Source: an uncultured Oscillospiraceae bacterium
Lineage (GTDB): Bacteria; Bacillota; Clostridia; Oscillospirales; Oscillospiraceae
Direction of reading: 5' to 3'
Assembly: GCA_949841355.1 (NCBI GenBank)
Contig: CATKZP010000005.1
Location: 62,001 to 126,000 of the forward strand
DNA: 64,000 nt
Shown here: positions 25,942 through 34,498 of the stretch, piece after piece
Layout: the number at the start of each line of letters is the position of its first letter
Position numbering within the stretch: the first letter of the stretch is position 1
Translations under genes and position numbers: made by a program
Notes under the pieces: generated by a model
Databases searched by the model: none
What the model was told of the DNA's origin: nothing
The model's input: the letters and a program-made list of their open reading frames with translations, nothing else

Positions 25942-27192
25942 ATGAAATGGCTCATTAACCTTCTGCGGGGCTATGTGGAGCTCCGGGCCGCCGGGGCCTT
26001 TCCCGAGCGGCTGCTGAATCTGTGCGCCCAGAACCGCCTTCCGTTCTGGAAGCTGCGCTGGCTGGACGAGACCAGCTTTACCTTCCGCGTGGCGCTGAAG
26101 GACCGCAGGCGGCTGGACGAGCTGGCCCAGCGGGCCATGTGCGAGCTGGAGGAAAAAGGCCGCCGGGGGGCGGCGGCGGTGGCGGAGGGTATGCTGGAGC
26201 GCCGCTGGGGCTTTGTGGCGGGGCTGGCGCTGTGCTTTCTGGCGGTGAGCTTTTTCTCCCGCTTTGTGCTGGTGGTGGAGGTGACGGGGAACGAGACGGT
26301 GCCCACCCCGGTCATCCTCTCCCAGCTGCGGCGGGCGGGCGTGCGCCCCGGGGCCTACGGCCCCGCTATCCGGGAGATGGAGGCGGCCAACGACGCGCTG
26401 CGGGGGCTGCCGGAGCTGAGCTACCTGGCGGTGAATATCTACGGCACCCGGGCGCAGGTGGTGGTCCACGAGGCGGAGGAAAAGCCCAGGCTGCTGGACG
26501 AGGACATCCCCGCCGACGTGGTGGCCAGGGCGGACGGCATCATTGAGGACATCCAGGCGGAGGCGGGGCAGCCCCTGTTCCAGGACGGGGACGTGGTGGC
26601 AAAGGGCGAGGTGCTCATCACCGGCGAGCTGGACCTGAAGGAGCCGGAGTACGGCACGGTGGACCTGGGGCGGCTGGTGGTCCGCGCCTCCGGATCGGTG
26701 AGCGCCCGCACCTGGCGCACGCTGGAGGAGACGGTCCCCCTGTCCGGGTGGGGGAAGGCGTACACCGGGGAGGAGCGCAAGGGGTACGGCGTAAAAATTT
26801 TTTGGCTGGAGCTGGATTTTTTTGAAAACAGTAGCATTTCTGGTGGAAGATATGATAAAATAACCGAGACCGAGCAGCTCAGCCTCTTTGGCCGCCCGGT
26901 GCCCGTCTGGCTCACCACCGAGACCCTGCGGCCCTACGAGCTGGAGGAGCGGGCGGTGGACCGGGAGGAGGCCGCGCTGCGGCTGGAGCAGGCGCTGCGC
27001 GTCCGGCTGGAGGAGCTGATGGCGGCTAACGCCGGGCAGGTGCTGCGCACCGACCTGGTGTCCAAGGAGGCGGACGGGCGGCTCACCGTCACGCTGCTGG
27101 CGGAGTGCCGGGAGGAGATCGGCCGCGTCGTGGAGCGGGACGGGGAGGTTGGCCGCGTTCCCGGCGCGGGCGGCGCCGGCGAAAACGGCTGA
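25942..27192 (+). CDS. yqfD: Sporulation protein YqfD
   Basis: A 416-aa membrane-associated sporulation protein. It has a cytoplasmic N-terminal domain, one transmembrane helix (about 90-112) and an external part beginning with a POTRA-like module (VVEVTGNETVPTPVILSQLRRAGV). The Bacillus counterpart is essential for efficient sporulation. ATG 25942 follows GAGGTGAGGC. An AT-rich patch (about 26790-26860) interrupts the GC-rich coding but does not break the frame. A parS site lies 12 bp downstream of its stop. Confidence 0.9.
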   Translation: MKWLINLLRGYVELRAAGAFPERLLNLCAQNRLPFWKLRWLDETSFTFRVALKDRRRLDELAQRAMCELEEKGRRGAAAVAEGMLERRWGFVAGLALCFLAVSFFSRFVLVVEVTGNETVPTPVILSQLRRAGVRPGAYGPAIREMEAANDALRGLPELSYLAVNIYGTRAQVVVHEAEEKPRLLDEDIPADVVARADGIIEDIQAEAGQPLFQDGDVVAKGEVLITGELDLKEPEYGTVDLGRLVVRASGSVSARTWRTLEETVPLSGWGKAYTGEERKGYGVKIFWLELDFFENSSISGGRYDKITETEQLSLFGRPVPVWLTTETLRPYELEERAVDREEAALRLEQALRVRLEELMAANAGQVLRTDLVSKEADGRLTVTLLAECREEIGRVVERDGEVGRVPGAGGAGENG

Positions 27193-27203
27193 AAACAAAC
27201 GAG

Positions 27204-27219
27204 TGTTTCACGTGAAACA
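27204..27219. promoter_or_regulatory. parS: ParB-binding parS site 1
   Basis: TGTTTCACGTGAAACA, a perfect 16-bp palindrome identical to the canonical ParB/Spo0J recognition sequence. It sits in the 50-bp gap between yqfD and phoH. In Firmicutes such sites nucleate ParB spreading and SMC loading near the origin. Confidence 0.92.
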
Positions 27220-27242
27220 TTAAAAGACAAGAGGAGTTACCA

Positions 27243-28220
27243 ATGACAGAACAGAGCATCAGCATCGAGCGGATGGAGGAGGCCGTCAACCTGTTCGGCC
27301 TGTTCGACGAGAACATCCGCCTCATCGAGCAGGAGCTGGACGTGTCGGTGGTCAACCGGGAGTCCAACCTGAAAATTTCCGGCGAGGGCGAGAACGTCAT
27401 GCTGGCGGTGAAGGCCATCCAGGGCCTGCTCACCCTGTCCGCCAAGGGGGAGGCCATCGGCCAGCAGAACGTGCGCTATATCATTGAGCTGGTCCGCTCC
27501 GGCAACGAGGGTAAGATCGCCAAGCTGGCGGGGGACGTGGTGTGCGTCACCGCCAAGGGCAAGCCCATCAAGGCCAAGACCATCGGCCAGCAGAAGTATG
27601 TGGACGCCATCAAAAACAGCACCGTCACCATCGGCGTGGGCCCCGCGGGCACGGGCAAGACCTACCTGGCGGTGGCGGCGGCGGTGGCCGCCTTCCGGGA
27701 GAAGCAGATCAACCGCATCATCCTCACCCGCCCCGCGGTGGAGGCCGGGGAGCGGCTGGGCTTTCTGCCCGGCGATTTGCAGTCCAAGGTGGACCCCTAC
27801 CTGCGGCCGCTGTACGACGCGCTGTTCGACATGCTGGGGGCGGAGACCTACCAGAAGTACCTGGAGCGGGGGAACATCGAGGTGGCCCCCCTGGCCTATA
27901 TGCGCGGGCGGACGCTGGACGACTCGTTTATCATCCTGGACGAGGCCCAGAACACCAGCCGGGAGCAGATGAAAATGTTCCTCACCCGGCTGGGGTTCGG
28001 CTCCAAAATCGTCATCACCGGCGACGCCACCCAGATCGACCTGCCGGCGGACAAGGTGTCGGGGCTGAAGGAGGCCATGCGGGTGCTCAAAGGGGTGGAG
28101 GACATTTCCATCTGCCAGCTCACCGGGGCGGACGTGGTGCGCCACGTCATCGTGCAGCGCATCATCAAGGCCTACGAGGAGGACGAGAAGCGGAGGACCG
28201 CCAAGCGGGACAAGCGCTAA
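27243..28220 (+). CDS. phoH: PhoH-like ATPase (YbeZ)
   Basis: A cytoplasmic P-loop ATPase usually paired with YbeY in rRNA maturation. The 325-aa protein has Walker A GPAGTGKT at residues 133-140, a Walker B-like FIILDEAQNTS, and the TRPAVEAGERLGFLPGD signature of the family. An N-terminal KH-like/DUF segment (about 1-110) is as in Bacillus PhoH. ATG 27243 follows AGAGGAGTTACCA. In most Firmicutes ybeY follows directly; here two small genes are inserted. Confidence 0.93.
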   Translation: MTEQSISIERMEEAVNLFGLFDENIRLIEQELDVSVVNRESNLKISGEGENVMLAVKAIQGLLTLSAKGEAIGQQNVRYIIELVRSGNEGKIAKLAGDVVCVTAKGKPIKAKTIGQQKYVDAIKNSTVTIGVGPAGTGKTYLAVAAAVAAFREKQINRIILTRPAVEAGERLGFLPGDLQSKVDPYLRPLYDALFDMLGAETYQKYLERGNIEVAPLAYMRGRTLDDSFIILDEAQNTSREQMKMFLTRLGFGSKIVITGDATQIDLPADKVSGLKEAMRVLKGVEDISICQLTGADVVRHVIVQRIIKAYEEDEKRRTAKRDKR

Positions 28221-28399
28221 AGCTGGTCCAGGCAGATTGCGGAGAGCTGGAGGCCCAGGCGAAGCCCCTGGTAAAAGGACCACAGGCCGTGGCCCTGGAC
28301 CGGATTATTCTCAAATCCGCCGGGCCAGCTCTCCGGGACAAGCTCGTGGGAATATTGGTAATAGAGGTTTTCAACGAGCAGGGGAATTGACTCTTTCAT
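28217..28399 (-). CDS. 60-aa protein of unknown function, divergent from XRE regulator
   Basis: A reverse-strand frame from ATG 28399 (after GAGGAGATCAGATC) to TAG 28217-28219 encodes MKESIPLLVENLYYQY… to …LQLSAICLDQL. It is rich in aromatic residues and has a C-terminal amphipathic helix. A longer in-frame upstream extension is out of phase with any ribosome site. Its stop overlaps the phoH stop tail-to-tail. It has its own consensus promoter (-35 TTGACA 28467-28462, -10 TATCCT 28444-28439). I do not recognise it as a known toxin, antitoxin or phage protein. Confidence 0.7.
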   Translation of the reverse strand: MKESIPLLVENLYYQYSHELVPESWPGGFENNPVQGHGLWSFYQGLRLGLQLSAICLDQL

Positions 28400-28413
28400 G
28401 ATCTGATCTCCTC

Positions 28414-28439
28414 TCAATACACAGATAACTGTATATTGA
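28414..28439. promoter_or_regulatory. 26-bp near-palindromic operator in the 60-aa/xre intergenic region
   Basis: Arms TCAATA (28414-28419) and TATTGA (28434-28439) flank a mostly self-complementary core (ACAG…CTGT). Only two of the thirteen base pairs mismatch. It abuts the -10 of the leftward promoter and covers its start site, an ideal position for repression by the adjacent XRE protein. Confidence 0.75.
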
Positions 28440-28467
28440 GGATAACACACAGCTAAGTGCGTGTCAA
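28439..28467 (-). promoter_or_regulatory. Sigma-A promoter for the 60-aa gene
   Basis: On the minus strand, -35 TTGACA (28467-28462), 17-bp spacer and -10 TATCCT (28444-28439). The predicted start falls inside the 26-bp palindrome. Confidence 0.75.
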
Positions 28468-28479
28468 GGGGGTATAGTG

Positions 28480-28692
28480 ATGTTTTCAGAACGAATTCGG
28501 CAGCTGAGAAGGGAAAGGAAGCTGACACAGGCGGTGGTGGCGGCTGAGATTGGGCTGTCCGCTCGCGGCTACCAGGACCTGGAGCTGGGCGCGACACCCA
28601 GAGGGGATACCCTCTTGGCGATTGCGGAATTCTACGGTGTGTCGGCAGACTGGCTCATGGGCCGCACGGAGAGACGGGAGGTCAATCAATAA
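28480..28692 (+). CDS. XRE-family helix-turn-helix regulator
   Basis: A 70-aa Cro/cI-type DNA-binding protein consisting of little more than the HTH domain (IRQLRRERKLTQAVVA, then IGLSARGYQDLE, LLAIAEFYGVSADWLMGR). ATG 28480 lies 7 bp after AAGGGGG; the GTG just before is a less likely start. Its stop TAA overlaps the ybeY ATG by one base (TAATG), so it is translationally coupled to ybeY. It probably represses the divergent 60-aa gene through the intervening palindrome. Confidence 0.88.
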   Translation: MFSERIRQLRRERKLTQAVVAAEIGLSARGYQDLELGATPRGDTLLAIAEFYGVSADWLMGRTERREVNQ

Positions 28693-29192
28693 TGCCCAAG
28701 CATGAAATCATCATCTCCGCCGACGTGCCCGGGGTGGACGAGGGACTGCGGTCCTTGATCCGAAAGGTGGTCCGCACGGCGCTGGACGCGGAGGGGGTGC
28801 AGACGCCCTGCGAGGTGAACGTGCTGGTCACCGGCGACGGGGGCATCCGCCGGATCAATCTGGACATGCGGGGGGTGGACGCCCCCACCGACGTGCTCAG
28901 CTTCCCCATGTTCAACCTCGAGCCGGGGGACAAGCCCGCCGGGGAGGATGCCGACCCCGCCACAGGGCTGATCCCCCTGGGGGACATGTGCATTTCCCTG
29001 GAGCGGGCCAAGGCTCAGGCCAAGGAGTACGGCCACGCCAACCGCCGGGAGCTGGCGTACTTAGCGGTCCACTCGACGCTCCACCTGCTGGGCTACGACC
29101 ACCTGGACGAGGGGCCCATGAAGGCCCAGATGCGCGCCCGGGAAGAGGCCATCATGGAGGAATTGGGCATCATGAGGGGAGAAAGAGAATGA
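28692..29192 (+). CDS. ybeY: Endoribonuclease YbeY
   Basis: A zinc-dependent RNase that takes part in 16S rRNA 3'-end maturation and ribosome quality control. The 166-aa protein has the metal-binding signature H127-x3-H131-x5-H137 (VHSTLHLLGYDH). It also has the conserved NVLVTGD and APTDVLSFP segments. ATG 28692 overlaps the XRE stop. The segment before LGDMCIS contains a slightly long acidic loop (PGDKPAGEDADPATG). Confidence 0.95.
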   Translation: MPKHEIIISADVPGVDEGLRSLIRKVVRTALDAEGVQTPCEVNVLVTGDGGIRRINLDMRGVDAPTDVLSFPMFNLEPGDKPAGEDADPATGLIPLGDMCISLERAKAQAKEYGHANRRELAYLAVHSTLHLLGYDHLDEGPMKAQMRAREEAIMEELGIMRGERE

Positions 29193-29224
29193 AAAAGCGG
29201 ATCATTTTGCTGTGGGCGGCGTGA
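29189..29224 (+). other. 11-codon remnant or leader reading frame between ybeY and era
   Basis: ATG 29189 overlaps the ybeY stop (ATGA) and reads MKKRIILLWAA then TGA 29222-29224. It looks like the first residues of a membrane or secreted protein. In many Firmicutes dgkA and cdd lie here, between ybeY and era; neither is present. It may be a scar of a lost gene or simply a chance frame. Confidence 0.35.
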
Positions 29225-29284
29225 CCACCTTGGGGGAAACTAAGCATACTTATATAAAAAGCTCAAGAAAGTTGAGGATCACCT

Positions 29285-30181
29285 ATGAATATCAAGAAAT
29301 CAGGCATTATCACCATCTGCGGACGGCCCAACGTGGGCAAGTCCACCCTGACCAACACCCTGGCGGGGGAGAAAGTGGCCATCGTCTCCCCCAAGCCCCA
29401 GACCACCCGCAACCGCATCTGCGCCGTCCTCAACCGGGGGGAAAGCCAGTTCGTGTTTGTGGATACCCCCGGCCTCCACAAGGCCCGCACCCGGCTGGGG
29501 GACTACATGGTCAAGGTGGTGCGCCAGTCCGTGGCCGACGTGGACGGGGTGATGCTGCTGGTGGAGCCGGCGGACCACATCGGCGGGCCGGAGCAGGAGC
29601 TGATTGCCCGCATCAAAGCCCTGGGCGCTCCCGCCGCGCTGGTCATCAACAAGATCGACACGGTGGAGAAGGAAAAGCTGCTGTCGGTGATGGCCGTGTA
29701 CGGCGCGGCCCATGACTGGGACGCGGTGGTGCCCATTTCCGCCAAGACGGGCGAGGGGGTGGAGGAGCTGCTGGAGGTGCTGGGCACGTGGCTGCCCCAG
29801 GGGCCGCAGCTCTTCCCCGACGGGGCGGTCACCGACCAGCCCGAGCGGCAGATCATGGCGGAGATCGTCCGGGAGAAGCTGCTGCGGGAGCTGGACCAGG
29901 AGATCCCCCACGGCACGGCGGTGGAGGTGACCAAGTTCTCCCAGCGGGACGACACCGATATCATCGACTGCCACGTGACCATATACTGTGAAAAGGCGTC
30001 CCACAAGGGCATCATCATCGGCAAGGGCGGGGGAATGCTGAAAAAGATCAGCACCCAGGCCCGGCAGGACATGGAGTCGTTCATGGGGGCCAAGGTGTAT
30101 TTGGAGACCTGGGTGAAGGTGAAGGAAAACTGGCGGGATAACCCGGCGGCCATCCAGAACTTCGGGTATACGGAGGACTGA
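29285..30181 (+). CDS. era: GTPase Era
   Basis: An essential GTPase that binds 16S rRNA near its 3' end and assists 30S assembly. The 298-aa protein has G1 GRPNVGKS at residues 13-20, the effector TTRNR, G3 DTPG, G4 NKID (from about 124), and a C-terminal type-II KH domain (GKGGGMLKKI about 242-251). ATG 29285 follows TTGAGGATCACCT. The next gene starts 5 bp after its stop. Confidence 0.97.
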   Translation: MNIKKSGIITICGRPNVGKSTLTNTLAGEKVAIVSPKPQTTRNRICAVLNRGESQFVFVDTPGLHKARTRLGDYMVKVVRQSVADVDGVMLLVEPADHIGGPEQELIARIKALGAPAALVINKIDTVEKEKLLSVMAVYGAAHDWDAVVPISAKTGEGVEELLEVLGTWLPQGPQLFPDGAVTDQPERQIMAEIVREKLLRELDQEIPHGTAVEVTKFSQRDDTDIIDCHVTIYCEKASHKGIIIGKGGGMLKKISTQARQDMESFMGAKVYLETWVKVKENWRDNPAAIQNFGYTED

Positions 30182-30185
30182 AGCC

Positions 30186-30860
30186 GTGGTGGACATCGAC
30201 GTCTGGATGGAGGAGCTGGCGGTCAAGCTGAAACAGCGGTTTGGCCCCCGGATGCGGTTTCTGGGCCTCCAGGGCAGCTACGGCCGGGGAGAGGCCAATG
30301 AGGACAGCGACATCGACGTGGTGACGGTGCTGGACCGGGTGGAGCTGCCCGATCTGGACGCCTACCGGGCCGTGGTGCGGGAGATGCCCGAAGGGGAGAA
30401 GGCCTGCGGCTTTCTGTGCGGCGCGGCCGAGCTGAAGAGCTGGCCCGGATACGACCTGCTGGCGGTGGCCCGGGACACCCGGGATGTGCGCGGAAGCCTG
30501 GCGCCGCTGCTGCCGCCTTTTAGCCGGGAGAATTTGGCCCAGGCCGCCGCCGTCGGTGCGTCGGGAATTTACCACGCCGCGGTCCACACCTATCTCTACG
30601 GCTCCCGCGAGGGCTGGCCGGACTTTTTGAAACAGGTCCACAAGGGGGCGTTTTTCACCCTGCGGACGCTGCACGAGCTGCGTGCCGGGGAAAACGTGCG
30701 CGCCAAACGGGACCTGCTCCCCCTGCTCTCCGGGGACGAGCGGGAGATTCTGGCGTACAGCCTGTCTCCGGGGGACGAGCCGCCGGAGGACGCCTTTGCG
30801 CGGCTTGTGCGCTGGTCCGCCGCGGCCATGGAGGAGAGCAAAGACACAAAATTTCCCTGA
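30186..30860 (+). CDS. Nucleotidyltransferase-domain protein
   Basis: A 224-aa protein with an N-terminal Pol-beta-like nucleotidyltransferase fold: LQGSYGRGEANEDSDIDVV (about 29-47) gives the GS-x11-DxD metal-binding signature. A C-terminal helical region of about 130 residues follows (AVHTYLYGSREGWPDFLKQVHKGAFF…). This architecture matches aminoglycoside-type or substrate-modifying nucleotidyltransferases fused to a helical domain; target is unknown. The start is GTG 30186, five bases past the era stop, or the next GTG. The position inside the era-recO operon is unusual. Confidence 0.8.
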   Translation: MVDIDVWMEELAVKLKQRFGPRMRFLGLQGSYGRGEANEDSDIDVVTVLDRVELPDLDAYRAVVREMPEGEKACGFLCGAAELKSWPGYDLLAVARDTRDVRGSLAPLLPPFSRENLAQAAAVGASGIYHAAVHTYLYGSREGWPDFLKQVHKGAFFTLRTLHELRAGENVRAKRDLLPLLSGDEREILAYSLSPGDEPPEDAFARLVRWSAAAMEESKDTKFP

Positions 30861-30910
30861 CATATCCGTCCCGTTCCTGCCCATGCTAACAGGGTAAAGG
30901 AGGGCGGCGG

Positions 30911-31093
30911 ATGATGAGAGAACCGTATTGGGGCCTGTTTTGGTCCACCGGAATGCCGGAGGCATGGCTGATGAGCCGGAGCGGAGAGAGAGCTGACGCG
31001 GGCCTGAAAATCGAGGGCCCGTGGGGGCTGTCCGGCCCGCCCTCCGGCGTGGAGCCCAGCCCGCCGGAGACCGGAGCCAAGGGTCCCACCTGA
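30911..31093 (+). CDS. yqzL: YqzL-like small protein
   Basis: A 60-aa frame starts with MMREPYWGLFWSTGMPEAWLM, matching the N-terminal pattern of YqzL (aromatic W/F…FxxTGxxxAYLL), the tiny protein encoded upstream of recO in many Firmicutes. The proline/glycine-rich tail is longer than usual. The Shine-Dalgarno AAAGGAGGGCGG is very strong, with ATG at 30911 or 30914. Function of the family is unknown. Confidence 0.7.
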   Translation: MMREPYWGLFWSTGMPEAWLMSRSGERADAGLKIEGPWGLSGPPSGVEPSPPETGAKGPT

Positions 31094-31142
31094 AATTGAA
31101 GCCGCTCCGGCCCGCGCCGGGGCGGTACATAGGAGGCGCGTG

Positions 31143-31904
31143 ATGCACCTGACCACCAACGCCCTCGTACTGCGAGAGGTGAATTACAAGGAATCGGACA
31201 AGATCCTCACCCTGCTGACGGAACAGGAGGGTAAGCTCACCGTGTCCGCCCGGGGATGCCGGAAAAAGGATAGCCCCATCGCCGCCGCCTGCCAGCTGCT
31301 GGCCTGGGGGGAATTTACGCTGTACGAATTCCGGGACATGTGGTCGGTGAAGGAGACGGCCTCGGAGCGGCTGTTCGACGGGGTGCGGGCCGACCTCGGC
31401 AAGCTGGCCCTGGCAAGCTACTGCGCCGAGGTCACCGAGGCCCTGGCCGAGGAGGGACAGCCCGACCCCGGGCTGCTGGCGGTGACGCTCAACTGCCTCC
31501 ACGCCCTGGACAAGCTGAACTGTCCCCTGGCCCAGGTCAAGACCGCCTTCGAGTGGCGGTCCATGGCCCTGGCGGGATACGAGCCCCAGATCGGCCGGTG
31601 CGGCGTGTGCGCCCGGGAACAGCCCCGGGAGCCCCATATCCACCTGGGCGAGGGTACGCTCCACTGCGCGCCCTGCCGGGACAAGCTGGGGGAGGGAGTG
31701 TCCATGCCGCTCACCCCGGCGGCGCTGGCCGCCCTGCGGCATATCGTGTGGGGGCCGCGCAAGCGCCTGCTGTCCTTCCGGCTGGACGCGGAGGGACTAT
31801 CCAAGCTGTCCGACGCGTCGGAGGCCTATCTCATGACCCGGCTGGAGCGGGGGTTCCGCACGCTGGACTTCTACAAGAGAATTACATATCAGCCATCGCT
31901 GTAA
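31143..31904 (+). CDS. recO: DNA repair protein RecO
   Basis: RecO anneals single strands and, with RecR, loads RecA on SSB-coated DNA. The 253-aa protein has the N-terminal OB fold (TTNALVLREVNYKESDKILTLLT…KLTVSARGCRK) and a C-terminal helical domain. Two CxxC pairs suggest a zinc site (CGVCAREQ…HCAPC). ATG 31143 lies six bases after AGGAGG; GTG 31140 is too close. MutS2 follows 17 bp downstream. Confidence 0.95.
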   Translation: MHLTTNALVLREVNYKESDKILTLLTEQEGKLTVSARGCRKKDSPIAAACQLLAWGEFTLYEFRDMWSVKETASERLFDGVRADLGKLALASYCAEVTEALAEEGQPDPGLLAVTLNCLHALDKLNCPLAQVKTAFEWRSMALAGYEPQIGRCGVCAREQPREPHIHLGEGTLHCAPCRDKLGEGVSMPLTPAALAALRHIVWGPRKRLLSFRLDAEGLSKLSDASEAYLMTRLERGFRTLDFYKRITYQPSL

Positions 31905-31921
31905 ATTAGAGGAACATGATT

Positions 31922-34303
31922 ATGACGCCATTATATGAAAAATCCATCGAGACGCTGGAGCTGCCTCGGGTGCTGGCCCTGCTGGCCGCCGAGGCCCACA
32001 CCGAGGAGGGCCGGGAGCGGTGCTTGGCCCTGCGGCCCCTCTGCGTCCCCGGCGACGTGAGTCGGCTGCAAAAGCAGACCTCCGCCGCCTTTGACCTGCT
32101 GGTGAAGCACGGCACGCCATCCCTGTCGGGGGTGAAGCCGGTGGCCGCCGCCCTTCAGCGGGCGGACCGGGGAGGCGCGCTGAACACCCGGGAGCTGCTG
32201 GACATCGCCCAGGTGCTGCGCTGCGCCCGCAATGTCCGGGAGTACGGCTCCGGGGGCGAGGGCAGGACCGTGCTGGACGGCTACTTTGAAAGCCTTACCG
32301 CCAACCGCTTTTTGGAGGACAAGATCACCGGCTCCATTTTGAGCGAGGACGAGATCGCTGATTCCGCCTCCTCCGAGCTGGCCGACATCCGGCGGCATAT
32401 CCGGGCGGCGGCGGGCAAGGTGCGGGACGTGCTCAACCGGCTCATCTCGTCCAACCAGTCCAAGTATTTGCAGGACGCCATCATCACCATGCGGGGAGGC
32501 CGCTACGTGGTGCCGGTGAAGAGCGAGCACAAAAACGACATACCCGGCCTGGTCCACGACGTGTCCGGCTCCGGCGGCACCTTCTTCATCGAACCCATGG
32601 GGGTGGTGAACGCCAACAACGAGCTGCGGGAGCTCCAGGCCAAGGAGCAGAAGGAGATCGAGCGCATTCTGGCCGAGCTGTCCGCCGACTGCGCCGGCTT
32701 CAAAACGGATATTGAGGACGACTACCAGACCCTGGTGTCGCTGGACTGCATTTTCGCCCGGGCCAAGCTGTCCTCCCTCATGGGGGCCATGGAGCCGGCG
32801 CTGGGCGGCCAGATTGAGCTGCGCCGCGCCCGCCATCCCCTGCTGGACCCCAAGACCGCCGTGCGCAACGACCTGGCGCTGGGGGGGAGGTTCGACACGC
32901 TGGTCATCACCGGACCCAACACCGGCGGCAAGACCGTCACCCTGAAAACCCTGGGCCTGCTCACCCTCATGGCCCAGTGCGGCCTGCACATCCCGGCGGC
33001 GGACGGCTCCACCGTGAAGGTGTGCTCCGCCGTGCTGGCGGACATTGGCGACGAGCAGTCCATCGACCAGTCCCTGTCCACCTTCTCCTCTCACATGACC
33101 AACATCGTGGCCATTCTGGAGCAGGCGGACGACGAGACGCTGATTTTGTTCGACGAGCTGGGGGCGGGCACCGACCCGGTGGAGGGCGCGGCGCTGGCCG
33201 CGGCCATCATCGAGTCCGCCCGGTCCATGGGGGCCGCGGTGGCCGCCACCACCCACTACGCCGAGCTGAAGGTGTACGCCATGACCACCCAGGGGGTGGA
33301 AAACGCCTCCTGCGAGTTCGACGTGGAGACGCTGGCCCCCACCTACCGGGTGCTCATCGGCATACCCGGCAAGTCCAACGCCTTCGCCATCTCCCGGCGG
33401 CTGGGCCTGCCCGACTATATCATCCAGAAGGCCGCCGACCGCATCGACGCGGAGAACGTGCGCTTTGAGGACGTGCTCAGCCAGCTGGACATACAGCGCC
33501 AGGCCATGGAGAAGGAGAAGGAGCAGGCGGCCAGGCTGCGCCGGGAGATGGAGGAGGACCGGGCCCGCGCGGAGGAGTACCGCGCCCGCATCGAGGAGGA
33601 GCGGCGCAAGGCCACCGAGAAGGCCCAGGCGGAGGCCAGGTCCATCATCGAGCAGGCCCGGGACGCCGCCGACCAGACCTTCAAGGAGCTCAACGAGATG
33701 CGCCGCCGCCAGGAGCGCAGCCGGGAATGGGTGGACGACAACGAGCAGCGCTCCGAGCTGCGCCGGAAGCTCAACGAGGCGGACGCCGCCCTGGGGGGAC
33801 GCAGGGAGGACCTGCCGCCTCCGCCGCCCACCCGGGACGCGGCGCCGGGCGACGTGGTGGAGCTGGTCAGGATGGGCACCCAGGCGGAGGTGACGGGGGT
33901 CAATAAGGACGGCACCCTCCAGCTCCAGGCGGGCATTCTGAAGCTGAAGGCCAAGCAGAGCGAGGTGCGGGTGCTGGAGGACGCCACCGCCCGGAAAAAG
34001 CAGAGCGCCAAGGACAGACAGCGCGCCGCCTCCGTGTCCCGCCCCTTCCGGGCCTCCGCCGCCAAGGCGGAGCTGGACCTGCGGGGCATGATGGTGGACG
34101 AGGCGCTGGGAGCGGTGGACCTGTTTTTGGACAACGCACTCATGGGCAAGCTGGAGACGGTGACCATCATCCACGGCAAGGGCACCGGCGCGCTGCGCAA
34201 AGCGGTGCGGGAACACCTGAAAAAGAGCCGCTATGTGAAGGAGTACCGCCCCGGCGTCTACGGCGAGGGGGAGGACGGCGTGACGGTGGCCACGCTGAAA
34301 TAA
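31922..34303 (+). CDS. mutS2: Endonuclease MutS2 with Smr domain
   Basis: MutS2 is a MutS-family ATPase that suppresses recombination and, in Bacillus, also acts on collided ribosomes. The 793-aa protein (ATG 31922; an ATG six bases earlier is too near the AGAGG) has core and lever domains. Walker A is GPNTGGKT at 331-338, and Walker B is LILFDELGAGTDP. A long Glu/Arg-rich coiled coil spans about 510-620, a KOW-like segment comes near 640, and a C-terminal Smr nuclease domain carries LDLRGMMVDEA and HGKGTGALR. It lacks the N-terminal mismatch domain, as expected. Confidence 0.96.
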   Translation: MTPLYEKSIETLELPRVLALLAAEAHTEEGRERCLALRPLCVPGDVSRLQKQTSAAFDLLVKHGTPSLSGVKPVAAALQRADRGGALNTRELLDIAQVLRCARNVREYGSGGEGRTVLDGYFESLTANRFLEDKITGSILSEDEIADSASSELADIRRHIRAAAGKVRDVLNRLISSNQSKYLQDAIITMRGGRYVVPVKSEHKNDIPGLVHDVSGSGGTFFIEPMGVVNANNELRELQAKEQKEIERILAELSADCAGFKTDIEDDYQTLVSLDCIFARAKLSSLMGAMEPALGGQIELRRARHPLLDPKTAVRNDLALGGRFDTLVITGPNTGGKTVTLKTLGLLTLMAQCGLHIPAADGSTVKVCSAVLADIGDEQSIDQSLSTFSSHMTNIVAILEQADDETLILFDELGAGTDPVEGAALAAAIIESARSMGAAVAATTHYAELKVYAMTTQGVENASCEFDVETLAPTYRVLIGIPGKSNAFAISRRLGLPDYIIQKAADRIDAENVRFEDVLSQLDIQRQAMEKEKEQAARLRREMEEDRARAEEYRARIEEERRKATEKAQAEARSIIEQARDAADQTFKELNEMRRRQERSREWVDDNEQRSELRRKLNEADAALGGRREDLPPPPPTRDAAPGDVVELVRMGTQAEVTGVNKDGTLQLQAGILKLKAKQSEVRVLEDATARKKQSAKDRQRAASVSRPFRASAAKAELDLRGMMVDEALGAVDLFLDNALMGKLETVTIIHGKGTGALRKAVREHLKKSRYVKEYRPGVYGEGEDGVTVATLK

Positions 34304-34393
34304 AGACTGTGTCCACCCCTCGTGGACCATGGAACGTAGTGAATTATGGGTGGTTTTCACGAAAGTGCCTGTGAGAATTTGGTGAAAATGCTC

Positions 34394-34423
34394 TTGACGT
34401 TTGGGTGCTAAATTTGATATTCT
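34394..34423 (+). promoter_or_regulatory. Candidate promoter for the HPr gene
   Basis: -35 TTGACG (34394-34399) and -10 TATTCT (34418-34423) with an 18-bp spacer, or GATATT (34416-34421) at 16 bp. The AT-rich tract stands out in a 195-bp intergenic gap after mutS2. The implied leader is about 70 nt. Confidence 0.6.
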
Positions 34424-34498
34424 TATGTGGTAAAAATTCGGGAGAGCAATCAGGTCGCGGTACGCTGGACCGAAACTTCTTGATGGAGGGAACCGCTC

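Noticed and set aside
34310..34326. Small hairpin GTCCAC…GTGGAC after mutS2 as terminator
   Set aside because: Only a 6-bp stem and no T run; not convincing.
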